Source: Erythrobacter sp.
Lineage (GTDB): Bacteria; Pseudomonadota; Alphaproteobacteria; Sphingomonadales; Sphingomonadaceae
Direction: 5' to 3'
Assembly (NCBI GenBank): GCA_009993605.1
Contig: JAACTB010000009.1
Location: forward strand, 1 to 64,000
Length of the DNA stretch: 64,000 bases
The notes beneath the pieces are model-generated. The model was not told the origin of the DNA and searched no databases. It saw only the letters and a program-made list of their open reading frames with translations. The position numbers were made by a program, and so were the translations under genes. Below, piece by piece: positions 36,670 through 45,162 of the stretch. Position 1 is the first letter of the stretch. The number at the start of each line of letters is the position of its first letter.

Positions 36670-37935
36670 TTACCGTGCTTGTGGCCGCGGCTCGCCGAAC
36701 AATTCGCCCTTTTCGCTGAACAGGACGAAGACCAGGCTCAGCACGGCGGTGATCAGCAGCGCTGTCGCGAGCGGGCGCGCGGTCCCGTCGTATAGGAAGC
36801 CGATCAACGCCCCCAGCCCCGCACCGGTCGTCAAGCGCAGGAAGCTTTGCGCCGAACTGGCGGCGCCCGCGATGTGCTTGAACGGCTCCATCGCGATCGA
36901 CCCGAAATTGGCGCCGATAAAGCCGAGTAGAGCCATGTTCGCGGCCATCAGCGGGACGAAGGTCCACAGGCTCTCGTCCGGCTGGTTGGCGAACCACAAT
37001 TGCGCGCCCGCAACCGCGATGAAGATGAACAGGGCGGCATGGCTTACCCGCCGCGCGCCGAATTTCTCGACGATGCGGCTGTTCGACCAGTTCGCGATCG
37101 ACATCGCGCCCGCGCACATCGCGAAGATCAGCGGGAAGAGATCGCCCGCATTGAAGGCTTCGCCGATCAATTGCTGCGAGGAGTTGATGAAGCCGAACAG
37201 GCCGCCGAATACCAGCGCACTGCCCAGCGTGTAACCGATCGTCTCGCGCAGCGTCACCGAATGGCGCATGTTTCGCACGATCACCGGCAGGCGGATAGGC
37301 ACCCGGTCATCCTCGTGTAGCGTCTCCGGCAGGCTGGTATAGACCCAGATCGCCATCACGACGCCCGCCGCGGCCATGGCTGCGAAAATCCAGCGCCAGT
37401 TTCCGGCGATCTCCAGAATGCCCTGACCTATCGTAGGCGCGATCGCGGGCACGATCAGGAAGATGACGAAGATCAGGCTCATCATCCGCGCCATCTTGTC
37501 GCCGCCCACGCGGTCGCGAATGATGGCGGGCGGAAGGGCGATGATCGCCGCTGCACCGAAACCCTGTATCGCGCGCAGAACGACCAGCGTCGTGAAATCG
37601 GTCGCCAGCGAACAGGCGATCGACAGCGCGATATAGACCCCGAGGCCGACGAACAGCACCGGGCGGCGCCCATAGCGGTCGGCAAAGCTACCCGGAACCA
37701 GCGCTCCGATGCCCGCACAGATCAGATAGGCCCCGACGATGAACTGGCGGCTGTTCCCTTCCGCGCCAAGCGCGTTCGCCAGATTGTCCAGCGCGGGGAG
37801 GATGGAATCGATCCCGAAGGCGTTCAGCGCCATTAAAAGCGCCATCATCCAAATGAGCGAACGCTCGCTGATATGGGGTCGCTTGGCCGCCTCTGCCCTC
37901 GGGCGCTCGCCGGGCGCTAACTGTTCCGTTCGCAT
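36670..37935 (-). CDS. Bcr/CflA-type MFS efflux transporter
   Basis: This twelve-helix major facilitator resembles drug exporters of the Bcr/CflA group. The conserved motif between helices 2 and 3 is GSFADRYGRRPVLFVGL, motif B is VLRAIQGFGAAAIIALPPAIIRDR, and motif C is VPAIAPTIGQGI. The ATG (MRTEQLAPGE) is preferred to the GTG two codons upstream. Length is 421 residues. It is convergent with the carboxylase gene. The exported compound is unknown. Confidence 0.87.
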   Translation of the reverse strand: MRTEQLAPGERPRAEAAKRPHISERSLIWMMALLMALNAFGIDSILPALDNLANALGAEGNSRQFIVGAYLICAGIGALVPGSFADRYGRRPVLFVGLGVYIALSIACSLATDFTTLVVLRAIQGFGAAAIIALPPAIIRDRVGGDKMARMMSLIFVIFLIVPAIAPTIGQGILEIAGNWRWIFAAMAAAGVVMAIWVYTSLPETLHEDDRVPIRLPVIVRNMRHSVTLRETIGYTLGSALVFGGLFGFINSSQQLIGEAFNAGDLFPLIFAMCAGAMSIANWSNSRIVEKFGARRVSHAALFIFIAVAGAQLWFANQPDESLWTFVPLMAANMALLGFIGANFGSIAMEPFKHIAGAASSAQSFLRLTTGAGLGALIGFLYDGTARPLATALLITAVLSLVFVLFSEKGELFGEPRPQAR

Positions 37936-38000
37936 CTGCACAAAGCGTCAGGTGGCGCGGAAGGTTCCGATTTGCAACCGGGCTCGCTATCTATTCCTGC

Positions 38001-39164
38001 ATGGTCGGTTGCGGTTCTGACAATCACTATGATGGCACGGGCGGCGGCGCCGAAGACAGCACCGGCGCAGTCGATATAGGCCTGCGCAAGATCATTCATG
38101 TCGACATGGACGCCTTCTTCGCCAGCGTCGAACAACGCGACCATCCCGAACTGCGCGGGCGCCCGGTCGCGGTCGGCGGGTCGAGCGGGCGCGGCGTGGT
38201 GGCCGCCGCCAGTTACGAAGCGCGCAAGTTCGGTGTGAAGAGCGCCATGCCCAGCGTCACCGCCAAGCGGCTGTGCCCCGATCTCGTCTTCTGCAAGAGC
38301 CGGTTCGAGGTCTATCGCGAAGTCTCGCAGCAGATCCGCGCGATCTTCCACCACCACACCGACCTCGTCGAACCCTTGAGCCTCGACGAAGCCTATCTCG
38401 ACGTCACGGAGGATCGGCTGGGGATCGGGACCGCGACGCGTATCGCGCAGATGATCCGCCAGGAAATCCGCGCCAAGACCCAGCTGACCGCCAGCGCCGG
38501 GGTCAGCTACAACAAATTTCTCGCCAAGCTCGCCAGCGACCAGAACAAGCCGGATGGGATCTGCGTGATCAGGCCGGGCATGGGCGCGGAGTTCGTCCAG
38601 TCGCTTCCGATCCGCCGGTTTCACGGAGTCGGCCCGCGCGCAGAGGAGAAGATGCAGCGGCTCGGCATCGCGACAGGGGCCGATCTGGCTGCGAAGGACA
38701 TGGCATGGCTGACGGCGAATTTCGGCAGCTTCGGCGAATATCTTTATCGCGCGGCGCGGGGCATCGACCTGAGGCCGGTCCGGTCCAGCCGTACGCGCAA
38801 ATCGGTGGGGGGAGAGCGCACCTTCCACCAGGATCAGCACGCGCCCGACGAATTGCGAGAGACCCTGGAGCGGATCGTCGACATCGTGTGGGAGCGGATC
38901 GAGCGAGCCCAGGCGCGCGGCCGCACCGTCACTTTGAAGCTCAAATACAACGACTTCACGCTCAACACGCGGGCGAAATCGGTCGGCCATCTGGTCCGCG
39001 ACAAGGCGGAATTCGCCACTATCGGGCGCGAATTGCTGGAAAGCGAATTGCCGCTCCCACGTCCGATTCGGCTGATGGGCCTGACCCTGTCGTCGTTGGA
39101 GGGAGTCGAAAAAGGATCACGGCGCGAGAAGGCGGCGCGCGCCGCGCAGTTGTCGCTGCTCTAA
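38001..39164 (+). CDS. dinB: DNA polymerase IV (Y-family)
   Basis: This translesion polymerase shows catalytic Asp and Glu residues in HVDMDAFFASVEQRD and EPLSLDEAYLDVTE. It also has ASAGVSYNKFLAKLASDQNKPDG, a helix-hairpin-helix thumb (RRFHGVGPRAEEKMQRLGI), and a C-terminal little-finger domain ending in a clamp-like tail (AQLSLL). The 387-residue product carries about 29 extra N-terminal residues before the usual RKIIHVDMD start. No better start codon exists in frame. No LexA box was recognised upstream. Confidence 0.93.
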   Translation: MVGCGSDNHYDGTGGGAEDSTGAVDIGLRKIIHVDMDAFFASVEQRDHPELRGRPVAVGGSSGRGVVAAASYEARKFGVKSAMPSVTAKRLCPDLVFCKSRFEVYREVSQQIRAIFHHHTDLVEPLSLDEAYLDVTEDRLGIGTATRIAQMIRQEIRAKTQLTASAGVSYNKFLAKLASDQNKPDGICVIRPGMGAEFVQSLPIRRFHGVGPRAEEKMQRLGIATGADLAAKDMAWLTANFGSFGEYLYRAARGIDLRPVRSSRTRKSVGGERTFHQDQHAPDELRETLERIVDIVWERIERAQARGRTVTLKLKYNDFTLNTRAKSVGHLVRDKAEFATIGRELLESELPLPRPIRLMGLTLSSLEGVEKGSRREKAARAAQLSLL

Positions 39165-39168
39165 TCGC

Positions 39169-39642
39169 TCAGGCGCCGCGGACCATGTTGCGCGGATCCT
39201 GGAAGAAGCGCAGCCGGGCAGCGGTGTGGGGGCTCAAGGGCTCGGGCAGGGAATGGGTCGGGAAGAAGCGCGCTTCCACCACCTCGCGTCGATCGGGGCG
39301 CGGCACGTCATGCGTCACGCAGGTGACGACATACGCGGTGTGCGGCGATCCCGAAATCTCCTCCTCGAACTGCCCGACGAGGAAGACGCCATCGCATTCG
39401 CAACCCGTCTCCTCTTTTAATTCGCGGCCCGCCGCATCTTCGGGTGTTTCCCCTTTCCTGATCCCGCCGCCGGGAAAATACCAGGCGCGCGGCCCGTAGC
39501 TGTGGCGGACGAGGAGGATGCGCCCGTCGAGGTCGCGTGCGATCATCGACACGCCTTCCAGCGGCGTCTTGCGCCAACGTCGCCACCGGTCCCGCATCTT
39601 GTGCGCGATCCGCAGAAAACGCCGCTGCAGCGCTCCGGGCAT
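39169..39642 (-). CDS. NUDIX hydrolase
   Basis: This hydrolase acts on nucleoside-diphosphate-type substrates. The Nudix box is complete (GIRKGETPEDAAGRELKEETGCE, pattern GX5EX7REUXEEXGU). The start MPGALQRRF overlaps the pgl stop by one base (TGATG), which fixes it; the longer track ORF is a frame extension into pgl. Length is 157 residues, with a basic N-terminal helix (KMRDRWRRWRK). It ends four bases from the convergent dinB stop. Its substrate is unknown. Confidence 0.85.
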   Translation of the reverse strand: MPGALQRRFLRIAHKMRDRWRRWRKTPLEGVSMIARDLDGRILLVRHSYGPRAWYFPGGGIRKGETPEDAAGRELKEETGCECDGVFLVGQFEEEISGSPHTAYVVTCVTHDVPRPDRREVVEARFFPTHSLPEPLSPHTAARLRFFQDPRNMVRGA

Positions 39643-40259
39643 CAGGTGAACACCGTAACCGGTTGTTGCGCAGCCCCGAACAAGCGCGCAATCGGCAGGT
39701 CGCTTTCCCCTGCAAGCGCGGCATCGAGCACCGCCCGCTTGTCGTCCCCCCGCGCGACGACGACGATCTCCTCGCTGGCGAGAAGCGCGGGCAAGGTCAG
39801 GCTGATGCGGTCGAACGGCGCTTCGGGTGGGAGCGGATCGGGCGTTAGCCGCGAGATGGAGCGCTGCTCGTCGATCCGGGGATCGGTATTGGGAAACAGC
39901 GAAGCGGTGTGCCCGTCCGCGCCCATCCCGATCCAGGCCAAGGCGAAACGCGGTACCTGCTCCATGATGGTGAGCGTGGCGACTTCGGCCCCGACCCGCT
40001 CGAACTGATGGCGCAATTTGCCGGTATTGCTGGCCGGATGATCCTCCGGCACGATCCGGTCGTCGTTCGGCCAGACGACCAGCCGGTCCCACGGGAGATC
40101 GCGGTCGATCAAATGCGCGATTATAGGAAAGGGCGTCGATCCGCCCGGAACGGTGATCGCCACCGGCCCTTCGTTCTCGAACGCCCTTTCCAATCTTTCG
40201 GCCAGCCACTCGGCGATGGCCTCGTCGGTTTTTCCGTTACGGATTCGGCGCTCGATCAT
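39642..40259 (-). CDS. pgl: 6-phosphogluconolactonase
   Basis: This enzyme hydrolyses 6-phosphogluconolactone in the pentose phosphate/Entner-Doudoroff route. Family motifs are TVPGGSTPFPIIAHLIDRDLPWDRL, WPNDDRIVPEDHPASN and the active-site MGADGHTASLFPN. The ATG gives 205 residues; a GTG at 40307 would add 16 residues, and neither has a strong ribosome-binding site. zwf and edd are not adjacent, which is unusual for pgl in many sphingomonads. It is followed by the overlapping NUDIX gene. Confidence 0.88.
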   Translation of the reverse strand: MIERRIRNGKTDEAIAEWLAERLERAFENEGPVAITVPGGSTPFPIIAHLIDRDLPWDRLVVWPNDDRIVPEDHPASNTGKLRHQFERVGAEVATLTIMEQVPRFALAWIGMGADGHTASLFPNTDPRIDEQRSISRLTPDPLPPEAPFDRISLTLPALLASEEIVVVARGDDKRAVLDAALAGESDLPIARLFGAAQQPVTVFT

Positions 40260-40307
40260 CGCCAAGCGGTAGGCTTGTTCCGATGCCGCGCCAACCCGTC
40301 TCGACAC

Positions 40308-40769
40308 TTATTTCGATGTTTGGTTGAGAAACCAGATGCGTTCTTCGCACTGGTCGGCCCAATCGTCGACGATCCCGCTGGTGGCGTTGTCGCCCGCTTC
40401 CTCGGCCGCTTCCTTCACCTCTTTCAGGCGCTTGTGCAGCAGCTTGTTGCCATCGCGCAGCTCGATGACCATCGCATCGGGCGTGATCGTCACATCGTCC
40501 TGATCTTCGATCCGCGTATGCTTGGCGACCGAGCCGATCGAGGTCAGGGTGTATTCGTCGTTCTTGCGCACGCGCTCCCCGATATCGTCCACCGTGCCGA
40601 GCAATTGCGCGGCCTGTTCGTCGAACAGAAGGTGCAGGTCGCGGAAGCGCGGACCAGCGATATGCCAGTGGAAGTTCTTGGTCTTGAGATAGAGCGCCAG
40701 CGTGTCGGCAAGAGCGCCATTGAGAGCGGTGACGAGAGCGGTTTTCGAATTGCTGCCCAGTTCGGCCAT
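40308..40769 (-). CDS. dps: Dps-family DNA-protection ferritin
   Basis: Dps forms dodecamers that oxidise and store iron and shield DNA during starvation. The ferroxidase residues lie in KNFHWHIAGPRFRDLHLLFDEQ near residues 31-52. The remaining helices are Lys- and Glu-rich. The start MAELGSNSKT has GAGGAA six bases upstream; the earlier track start is not needed. Length is 153 residues. The C-terminus IWFLNQTSK is typical of alphaproteobacterial forms. Confidence 0.93.
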   Translation of the reverse strand: MAELGSNSKTALVTALNGALADTLALYLKTKNFHWHIAGPRFRDLHLLFDEQAAQLLGTVDDIGERVRKNDEYTLTSIGSVAKHTRIEDQDDVTITPDAMVIELRDGNKLLHKRLKEVKEAAEEAGDNATSGIVDDWADQCEERIWFLNQTSK

Positions 40770-40872
40770 AGATTCCTCGGTTCGTTTTCGTGTTTCGATG
40801 TTCAACCGGATAACGAGCGATCGGACGGCTTGTTTCAGCCGCTTTGCACATCGTGGTGATCGATCGGGTCGA

Positions 40873-41442
40873 TCACGCGAGGATGCCCCTGGCGGTCAGG
40901 CCGATCACCACTCCACCGATCAGCACGACGATCCCCAGTCCGAGCCGCACGGCTCTCAACGGCAGGCGTTCAAGACCGTTGGCGAGCGACCATCCCATGA
41001 CGATCGCGATGGCGCCGCCCAACGCTCCCCCCAACCCGGTCAGCAGCACCGCTCCGCTATTCGCCGCCAGAGCGAAGATCACGAAGCGCGGGCCGTCCGA
41101 CACCTGACGCGCCAGCAAAACCAGCGCGATCGCGCCGAGCGAGCGGGTCGGCTCCAGCAGGCGCTTCTCGCGATTGGGCCACAGCAATTCGACGCCGGCC
41201 AGGCCAAGCGCGAAGGCGACCAGCATGGTCTCTGCCGCGTCCGATATCATCGCATCGACGACGCCGCCCGCCCACGCGGCCAAGGCTCCTGTTGCCAGAG
41301 CGCAGGCGATGCCGGTCACTAACAGCGGCAGACCACCGCGCGAGCCATTCGCAGCGCGCAAACGGGCGATCAAGAGCTGGTCCCTCCCCCCGATCGCGGT
41401 GAGAAAGGCCAGCACCAGGGCGATGAAGAAACTTCCGCTCAT
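40873..41442 (-). CDS. TMEM165/GDT1-like membrane protein, degenerate
   Basis: The 189-residue protein has about six hydrophobic segments in two halves. The first half has FFIALVLAFLTAIGGRDQLLIARL, which lines up with the E-x-G-D-K-T motif of the UPF0016/GDT1 cation exchangers but lacks the acidic Glu and the GD order. The second half has LLARQVSDGPRFVIFALAA at the matching place. I infer a distant relative whose metal-binding motif has changed. The ATG is chosen over a TTG seven codons upstream. Confidence 0.5.
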   Translation of the reverse strand: MSGSFFIALVLAFLTAIGGRDQLLIARLRAANGSRGGLPLLVTGIACALATGALAAWAGGVVDAMISDAAETMLVAFALGLAGVELLWPNREKRLLEPTRSLGAIALVLLARQVSDGPRFVIFALAANSGAVLLTGLGGALGGAIAIVMGWSLANGLERLPLRAVRLGLGIVVLIGGVVIGLTARGILA

Positions 41443-41497
41443 GCCCAGGCCTATGGCGCACAAGGCAGGGTAATGCGAGACAGCGATGATGTCGAAG

Positions 41498-41571
41498 TGG
41501 AGCGGGTAGCGAGAATCGAACTCGCGCGTCCAGCATGGGAAGCTGGCAGGCTACCATTACATCATACCCGC
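41498..41571 (-). tRNA. tRNA-Gly (anticodon CCC)
   Basis: The minus strand folds as a cloverleaf. Acceptor GCGGGTA pairs with TACCCGC; the anticodon arm is CCAGC-TTCCCAT-GCTGG, giving anticodon CCC; the T arm contains GTTCGATTC. CCA is encoded. Length is 74 bases including CCA. Confidence 0.93.
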
Positions 41572-41741
41572 GTACCGCCGCCCTTTGCCGTGCGGGATTG
41601 GTCGCGTCAATCGGCATCGAGAGGTCGAGCGCATCGATGATGGCCCGAATGACGGAACGGGCGCGCCCGGCAGGCTTTGACAGGGGGAGAGCTTGATTTC
41701 GCGCCGCCGTCCGGCAAGAGCGCGACCCAGAGGAGAATATA

Positions 41742-43253
41742 ATGCGTCATATCGATCACGTCATTTCCGGCCACAGCGGTGGCCCAGACGGCAGTGGCGG
41801 CGGCGGCCGCACTCACAAGGTCTGGAACCCGTCCACGGGCGAAGTCCAGGCCGAGGTGCCGCTTGGCGATGCCGCTCTGCTCGCCAAGGCTGTCGAGACG
41901 GCGAAGAAAGTCCAGCCCGAATGGGCCGCGACCAATCCCCAACGCCGCGCGCGTGTGATGTTCGAATTCAAACGGTTGGTCGAAGAGAACAAGCAGGCGC
42001 TCGCCGAACTGCTGTCGAGCGAACACGGCAAGGTAGTCGACGACGCGCATGGCGACGTGCAGCGCGGGCTCGAAGTGATCGAATACGCGTGCGGCATCCC
42101 GCAGGCGCTGAAGGGCGAATACACACAAGGCGCGGGGCCCGGGATCGACGTCTATTCGATGCGCCAGCCGCTCGGCATCGGGGCGGGCATCACGCCGTTC
42201 AACTTCCCGGCCATGATCCCGATGTGGATGTTCGGCATGGCGATCGCGGCGGGCAACGCCTTCATCCTGAAGCCCAGCGAGCGCGATCCGAGCGTGCCCG
42301 TTCGCCTCGCCGAACTGTTCGTGGAAGCGGGCGCGCCGGAAGGCCTCTTACAGGTCGTGCATGGCGACAAGGAAATGGTCGACGCCATCATCGACCATCA
42401 GGATATCGCCGCGATCAGCTTCGTCGGATCGAGCGACATCGCGCAATATATCTACTCGCGCGGTACGGCGAACGGCAAGCGCGTCCAGGCTTTCGGCGGC
42501 GCCAAGAACCACGGCATCGTCATGCCCGACGCCGATCTCGATCAGGTGGTGAACGATCTGGCCGGTGCAGCCTTCGGCTCGGCTGGCGAACGCTGCATGG
42601 CGCTGCCGGTCGTGGTTCCGGTGGGCGAGGATACCGCCGATCGCCTGCGCGAAAAGCTCATCCCCGCGATCAACGCCCTGCGTGTCGGCGTCTCGACCGA
42701 CACGGACGCGCATTACGGCCCCGTCGTCACGCCCGAACACAAGCAACGCATCGAACAATGGATCGACACCGCCGAGAAGGAAGGCGCCGAGGTCGTGATC
42801 GATGGGCGCGGCTTCTCTTTGCAGGGGCATGAGGACGGCTTCTTCGTCGGCCCGACCCTGCTCGACCGAGTGACGACCAAGATGGAAAGCTACAAGGAAG
42901 AGATTTTCGGTCCCGTGCTCCAGATCGTGCGCGCCAAGGATTTCGAGGAAGCGGTCAAGCTGCCCAGTGAACACCAATACGGCAACGGTGTAGCCATCTT
43001 CACGCGCAACGGCCACGCCGCGCGCGAATTCGCGCACCGGGTCAATGTCGGCATGGTCGGCATCAACGTGCCGATCCCCGTGCCCGTCAGCTATCACAGC
43101 TTCGGCGGCTGGAAGCGTTCCGGCTTCGGCGATATCGACCAATACGGGCAGGAAGGCCTGCGGTTCTGGACCAAGACCAAGAAGGTGACTCAGCGCTGGC
43201 CGGATGGCGGCGGTGACGGGTCGAACGCCTTCGTCATCCCGACGATGGGATGA
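41742..43253 (+). CDS. mmsA: CoA-acylating methylmalonate-semialdehyde dehydrogenase
   Basis: This enzyme converts methylmalonate semialdehyde to propionyl-CoA, the last step of valine breakdown. The catalytic Cys is in GSAGERCMALPV, and the NAD-binding region has ITPFNFPAMIPMWMFGMAIAAGN and FVGSSDIAQYIY. Length is 503 residues. GAGGAG precedes the ATG by six bases. It is the first gene of a valine-degradation cluster running to mmsB and overlaps the small lipoprotein gene by four bases. Confidence 0.95.
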   Translation: MRHIDHVISGHSGGPDGSGGGGRTHKVWNPSTGEVQAEVPLGDAALLAKAVETAKKVQPEWAATNPQRRARVMFEFKRLVEENKQALAELLSSEHGKVVDDAHGDVQRGLEVIEYACGIPQALKGEYTQGAGPGIDVYSMRQPLGIGAGITPFNFPAMIPMWMFGMAIAAGNAFILKPSERDPSVPVRLAELFVEAGAPEGLLQVVHGDKEMVDAIIDHQDIAAISFVGSSDIAQYIYSRGTANGKRVQAFGGAKNHGIVMPDADLDQVVNDLAGAAFGSAGERCMALPVVVPVGEDTADRLREKLIPAINALRVGVSTDTDAHYGPVVTPEHKQRIEQWIDTAEKEGAEVVIDGRGFSLQGHEDGFFVGPTLLDRVTTKMESYKEEIFGPVLQIVRAKDFEEAVKLPSEHQYGNGVAIFTRNGHAAREFAHRVNVGMVGINVPIPVPVSYHSFGGWKRSGFGDIDQYGQEGLRFWTKTKKVTQRWPDGGGDGSNAFVIPTMG

Positions 43254-43579
43254 TGGCGATGCGCAATCCTTCTCTTCTCGGCGCCGCTGCGCCCCTCGCT
43301 TTGGCTCTGGCGGGATGCGCAGCGACGCAGTCGGGCGGTCCGATCGAGGACCGCGAGGCGGGCGTCGCCAATGGCGGCGAATGCACCACCGAAAGCACTC
43401 AGCGTTTCATCGGTCAGACCGCGTCGTCCGAAACCGGCGCGGCCATTCTCACGGCGACGAAATCGCGCACGCTGCGCTGGGGCCCGCCGGACAGCATGTT
43501 CACCATGGATTACCGCCCGGACCGGGTCACCGTGATGTACGACGCCCAATTGCGGATCACGGAAATCCGCTGCGGCTGA
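43250..43579 (+). CDS. lipoprotein with I78-type peptidase-inhibitor domain
   Basis: The 109-residue product has a signal peptide and lipobox (LALALAGCAAT, Cys near residue 23). From about residue 53 an I78-like inhibitor fold follows, with FIGQTASSETGAAI, LRWGPPDSMFTMDYRPDRVTV and DAQLRITEIRCG. I78 proteins are small inhibitors related to the potato-I type. The ATG overlaps mmsA by four bases, so translation is coupled. The protease it might inhibit is unknown, and it has no evident role in valine metabolism. Confidence 0.75.
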   Translation: MMAMRNPSLLGAAAPLALALAGCAATQSGGPIEDREAGVANGGECTTESTQRFIGQTASSETGAAILTATKSRTLRWGPPDSMFTMDYRPDRVTVMYDAQLRITEIRCG

Positions 43580-43630
43580 GCACGGCTCCGCCCCTTCCCA
43601 CCGACAATCTCCCCCGCTAGAGCCCCGCCC

Positions 43631-44776
43631 ATGACAGGACAATTCCAGCTTACTTCCGACCAGCTCGCGATCCAGGAAATGGCGCAGCGCTTCACCGCCG
43701 ACAACATCACGCCCCATGCCGGGGAGTGGGACCAGACCAGCCATTTCCCCATCGACGTGATCAAGCAGACCGCCGAACTCGGCTTCGGCGCGATTTATGT
43801 CAGCGAGGAATCGGGCGGGATCGGCCTCGGCCGCCTCGAAGCCGCGCTGATCATGGAGGCGATGGCCTATGGATGCCCCACGACCAGCGCCTTCATCTCG
43901 ATCCACAACATGGCTAGCTGGATGATCGACCAGTTCGGCGGCCAGCACGTGAAGGACAAGTATCTTCCCGACCTCGTCACGATGGACAAGGTCGCAAGCT
44001 ATGCCCTGACCGAACCGGGCAGCGGATCGGATGCGGCAGGCCTCAAGACCAGCGCGGTGCGGGATGGCGACCATTACATCCTCAACGGCACCAAGCAGTT
44101 CATCTCCGGCGCAGGCTATAACGACGTCTATGTCGCCATGGTCCGCACTGGCGAGCACAAGACGAAGGGCATCACCTGCCTGGTCATCGACAAGGACACG
44201 CCCGGCGTCAGCTTCGGCAAGCCGGAAAAGAAACTCGGCTGGAACGCCTCGCCCACTGCGCAGGTCATTTTCGAAGATGCGCGCGTCCCGGTCGAAAACC
44301 GTGTCGGCGACGAGGGCGAAGGCTTCCGCTTCGCGATGATGGGCCTCGATGGCGGTCGCCTCAACATCGGCGCCTGCTCGCTGGGCGGGGCGCAACGCTG
44401 TCTCGACGAAGCGGTCAAATACACCAGGGAACGCCAGCAATTCGGCCAGCAGATCGCCGAATTCCAGAACACCCAGTTCATGCTCGCCGACATGGCGACC
44501 GAATTGGAGGCCTCGCGCGCCCTCCTCTACCTCGCCGCCGCCAAGGTGACCGACAACGCGCCCGACAAGTCGCGCTTTTCCGCCATGGCCAAGCGCCTCG
44601 CCACCGACAATGGCAGCAAGATCGTCAACGATGCGCTGCAATTGTTCGGCGGCTACGGCTATCTCAAGGAATACCCGATCGAACGCTTCTGGCGCGACCT
44701 GCGCGTGCATTCGATCCTGGAAGGCACCAATCAGGTCATGCGCATGATCGTGGGCCGGGACCTGCTACGGCAGTGA
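43631..44776 (+). CDS. isobutyryl-CoA dehydrogenase-like acyl-CoA dehydrogenase
   Basis: This FAD enzyme should oxidise isobutyryl-CoA to methacrylyl-CoA. Signatures are ALTEPGSGSDAAGLKTSAV and, near the C-terminus, LFGGYGYLKEYPIERFWRDLRVHSILEGTNQVM, where the catalytic Glu is in LEGTN. Length is 381 residues. Its place between mmsA and the 3-hydroxyisobutyryl-CoA hydrolase gene supports the valine substrate. The exact chain length preference is inferred from context. Confidence 0.92.
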   Translation: MTGQFQLTSDQLAIQEMAQRFTADNITPHAGEWDQTSHFPIDVIKQTAELGFGAIYVSEESGGIGLGRLEAALIMEAMAYGCPTTSAFISIHNMASWMIDQFGGQHVKDKYLPDLVTMDKVASYALTEPGSGSDAAGLKTSAVRDGDHYILNGTKQFISGAGYNDVYVAMVRTGEHKTKGITCLVIDKDTPGVSFGKPEKKLGWNASPTAQVIFEDARVPVENRVGDEGEGFRFAMMGLDGGRLNIGACSLGGAQRCLDEAVKYTRERQQFGQQIAEFQNTQFMLADMATELEASRALLYLAAAKVTDNAPDKSRFSAMAKRLATDNGSKIVNDALQLFGGYGYLKEYPIERFWRDLRVHSILEGTNQVMRMIVGRDLLRQ

Positions 44777-45162
44777 TGGGTCTTAGGATGACCGCGCTGG
44801 TCGTGCCTGACTACGACGAGGCGATCGCGTTCTTCCGGGACGCGCTCGGCTTTCGTCTCCATCAGGATACCGATCTTGGTTCGGGCAAACGATGGGTAGT
44901 CATGTCGGGCCTGACGGGCGCCAAGCTGTTGCTCGCGCGCGCTGCGAATGACGAGCAAAGCAAAGCAATCGGCAATCAGACGGGCGGGCGCGTAGGCTGG
45001 TTTCTGGAAACCGACGATTTTGCCGCCGATCACGGGCGCATGGCCGCATACGGCGTAGACTTCACCGATGGACCGCGCGAGGAGGCCTATGGCACGGTCG
45101 CGGTCTTTACCGATCCCTGGGGCAACCGCTGGGACCTGATCGAACACAGGAAAGCAGCATGA
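44776..45162 (+). CDS. VOC-superfamily protein
   Basis: The 128-residue protein has the glyoxalase/bleomycin-resistance fold: TALVVPDYDEAIAFFRDALGF at the start, a middle VVMSGLTGAKLLLARA and the C-terminal VFTDPWGNRWDLIEH. The ATG overlaps the acyl-CoA dehydrogenase stop by one base; a start four codons on (MTALVV) is also possible. It overlaps the next gene by four bases. Function is unknown; it could be a lyase, epimerase or binding protein acting on a cluster metabolite. Confidence 0.8.
   Translation: MGLRMTALVVPDYDEAIAFFRDALGFRLHQDTDLGSGKRWVVMSGLTGAKLLLARAANDEQSKAIGNQTGGRVGWFLETDDFAADHGRMAAYGVDFTDGPREEAYGTVAVFTDPWGNRWDLIEHRKAA

Noticed and set aside
41677-41705. Sigma70-like promoter of mmsA based on TTGACA at 41677
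   Set aside because: No acceptable -10 box is found 16-18 bases downstream, so the match is probably chance.
41607-42128. 173-residue minus-strand ORF next to tRNA-Gly
   Set aside because: It is antisense to the mmsA start and contains no conserved motif.
43190-44710. 506-residue minus-strand ORF opposite the acyl-CoA dehydrogenase
   Set aside because: The plus-strand gene carries full family signatures; this frame has none.
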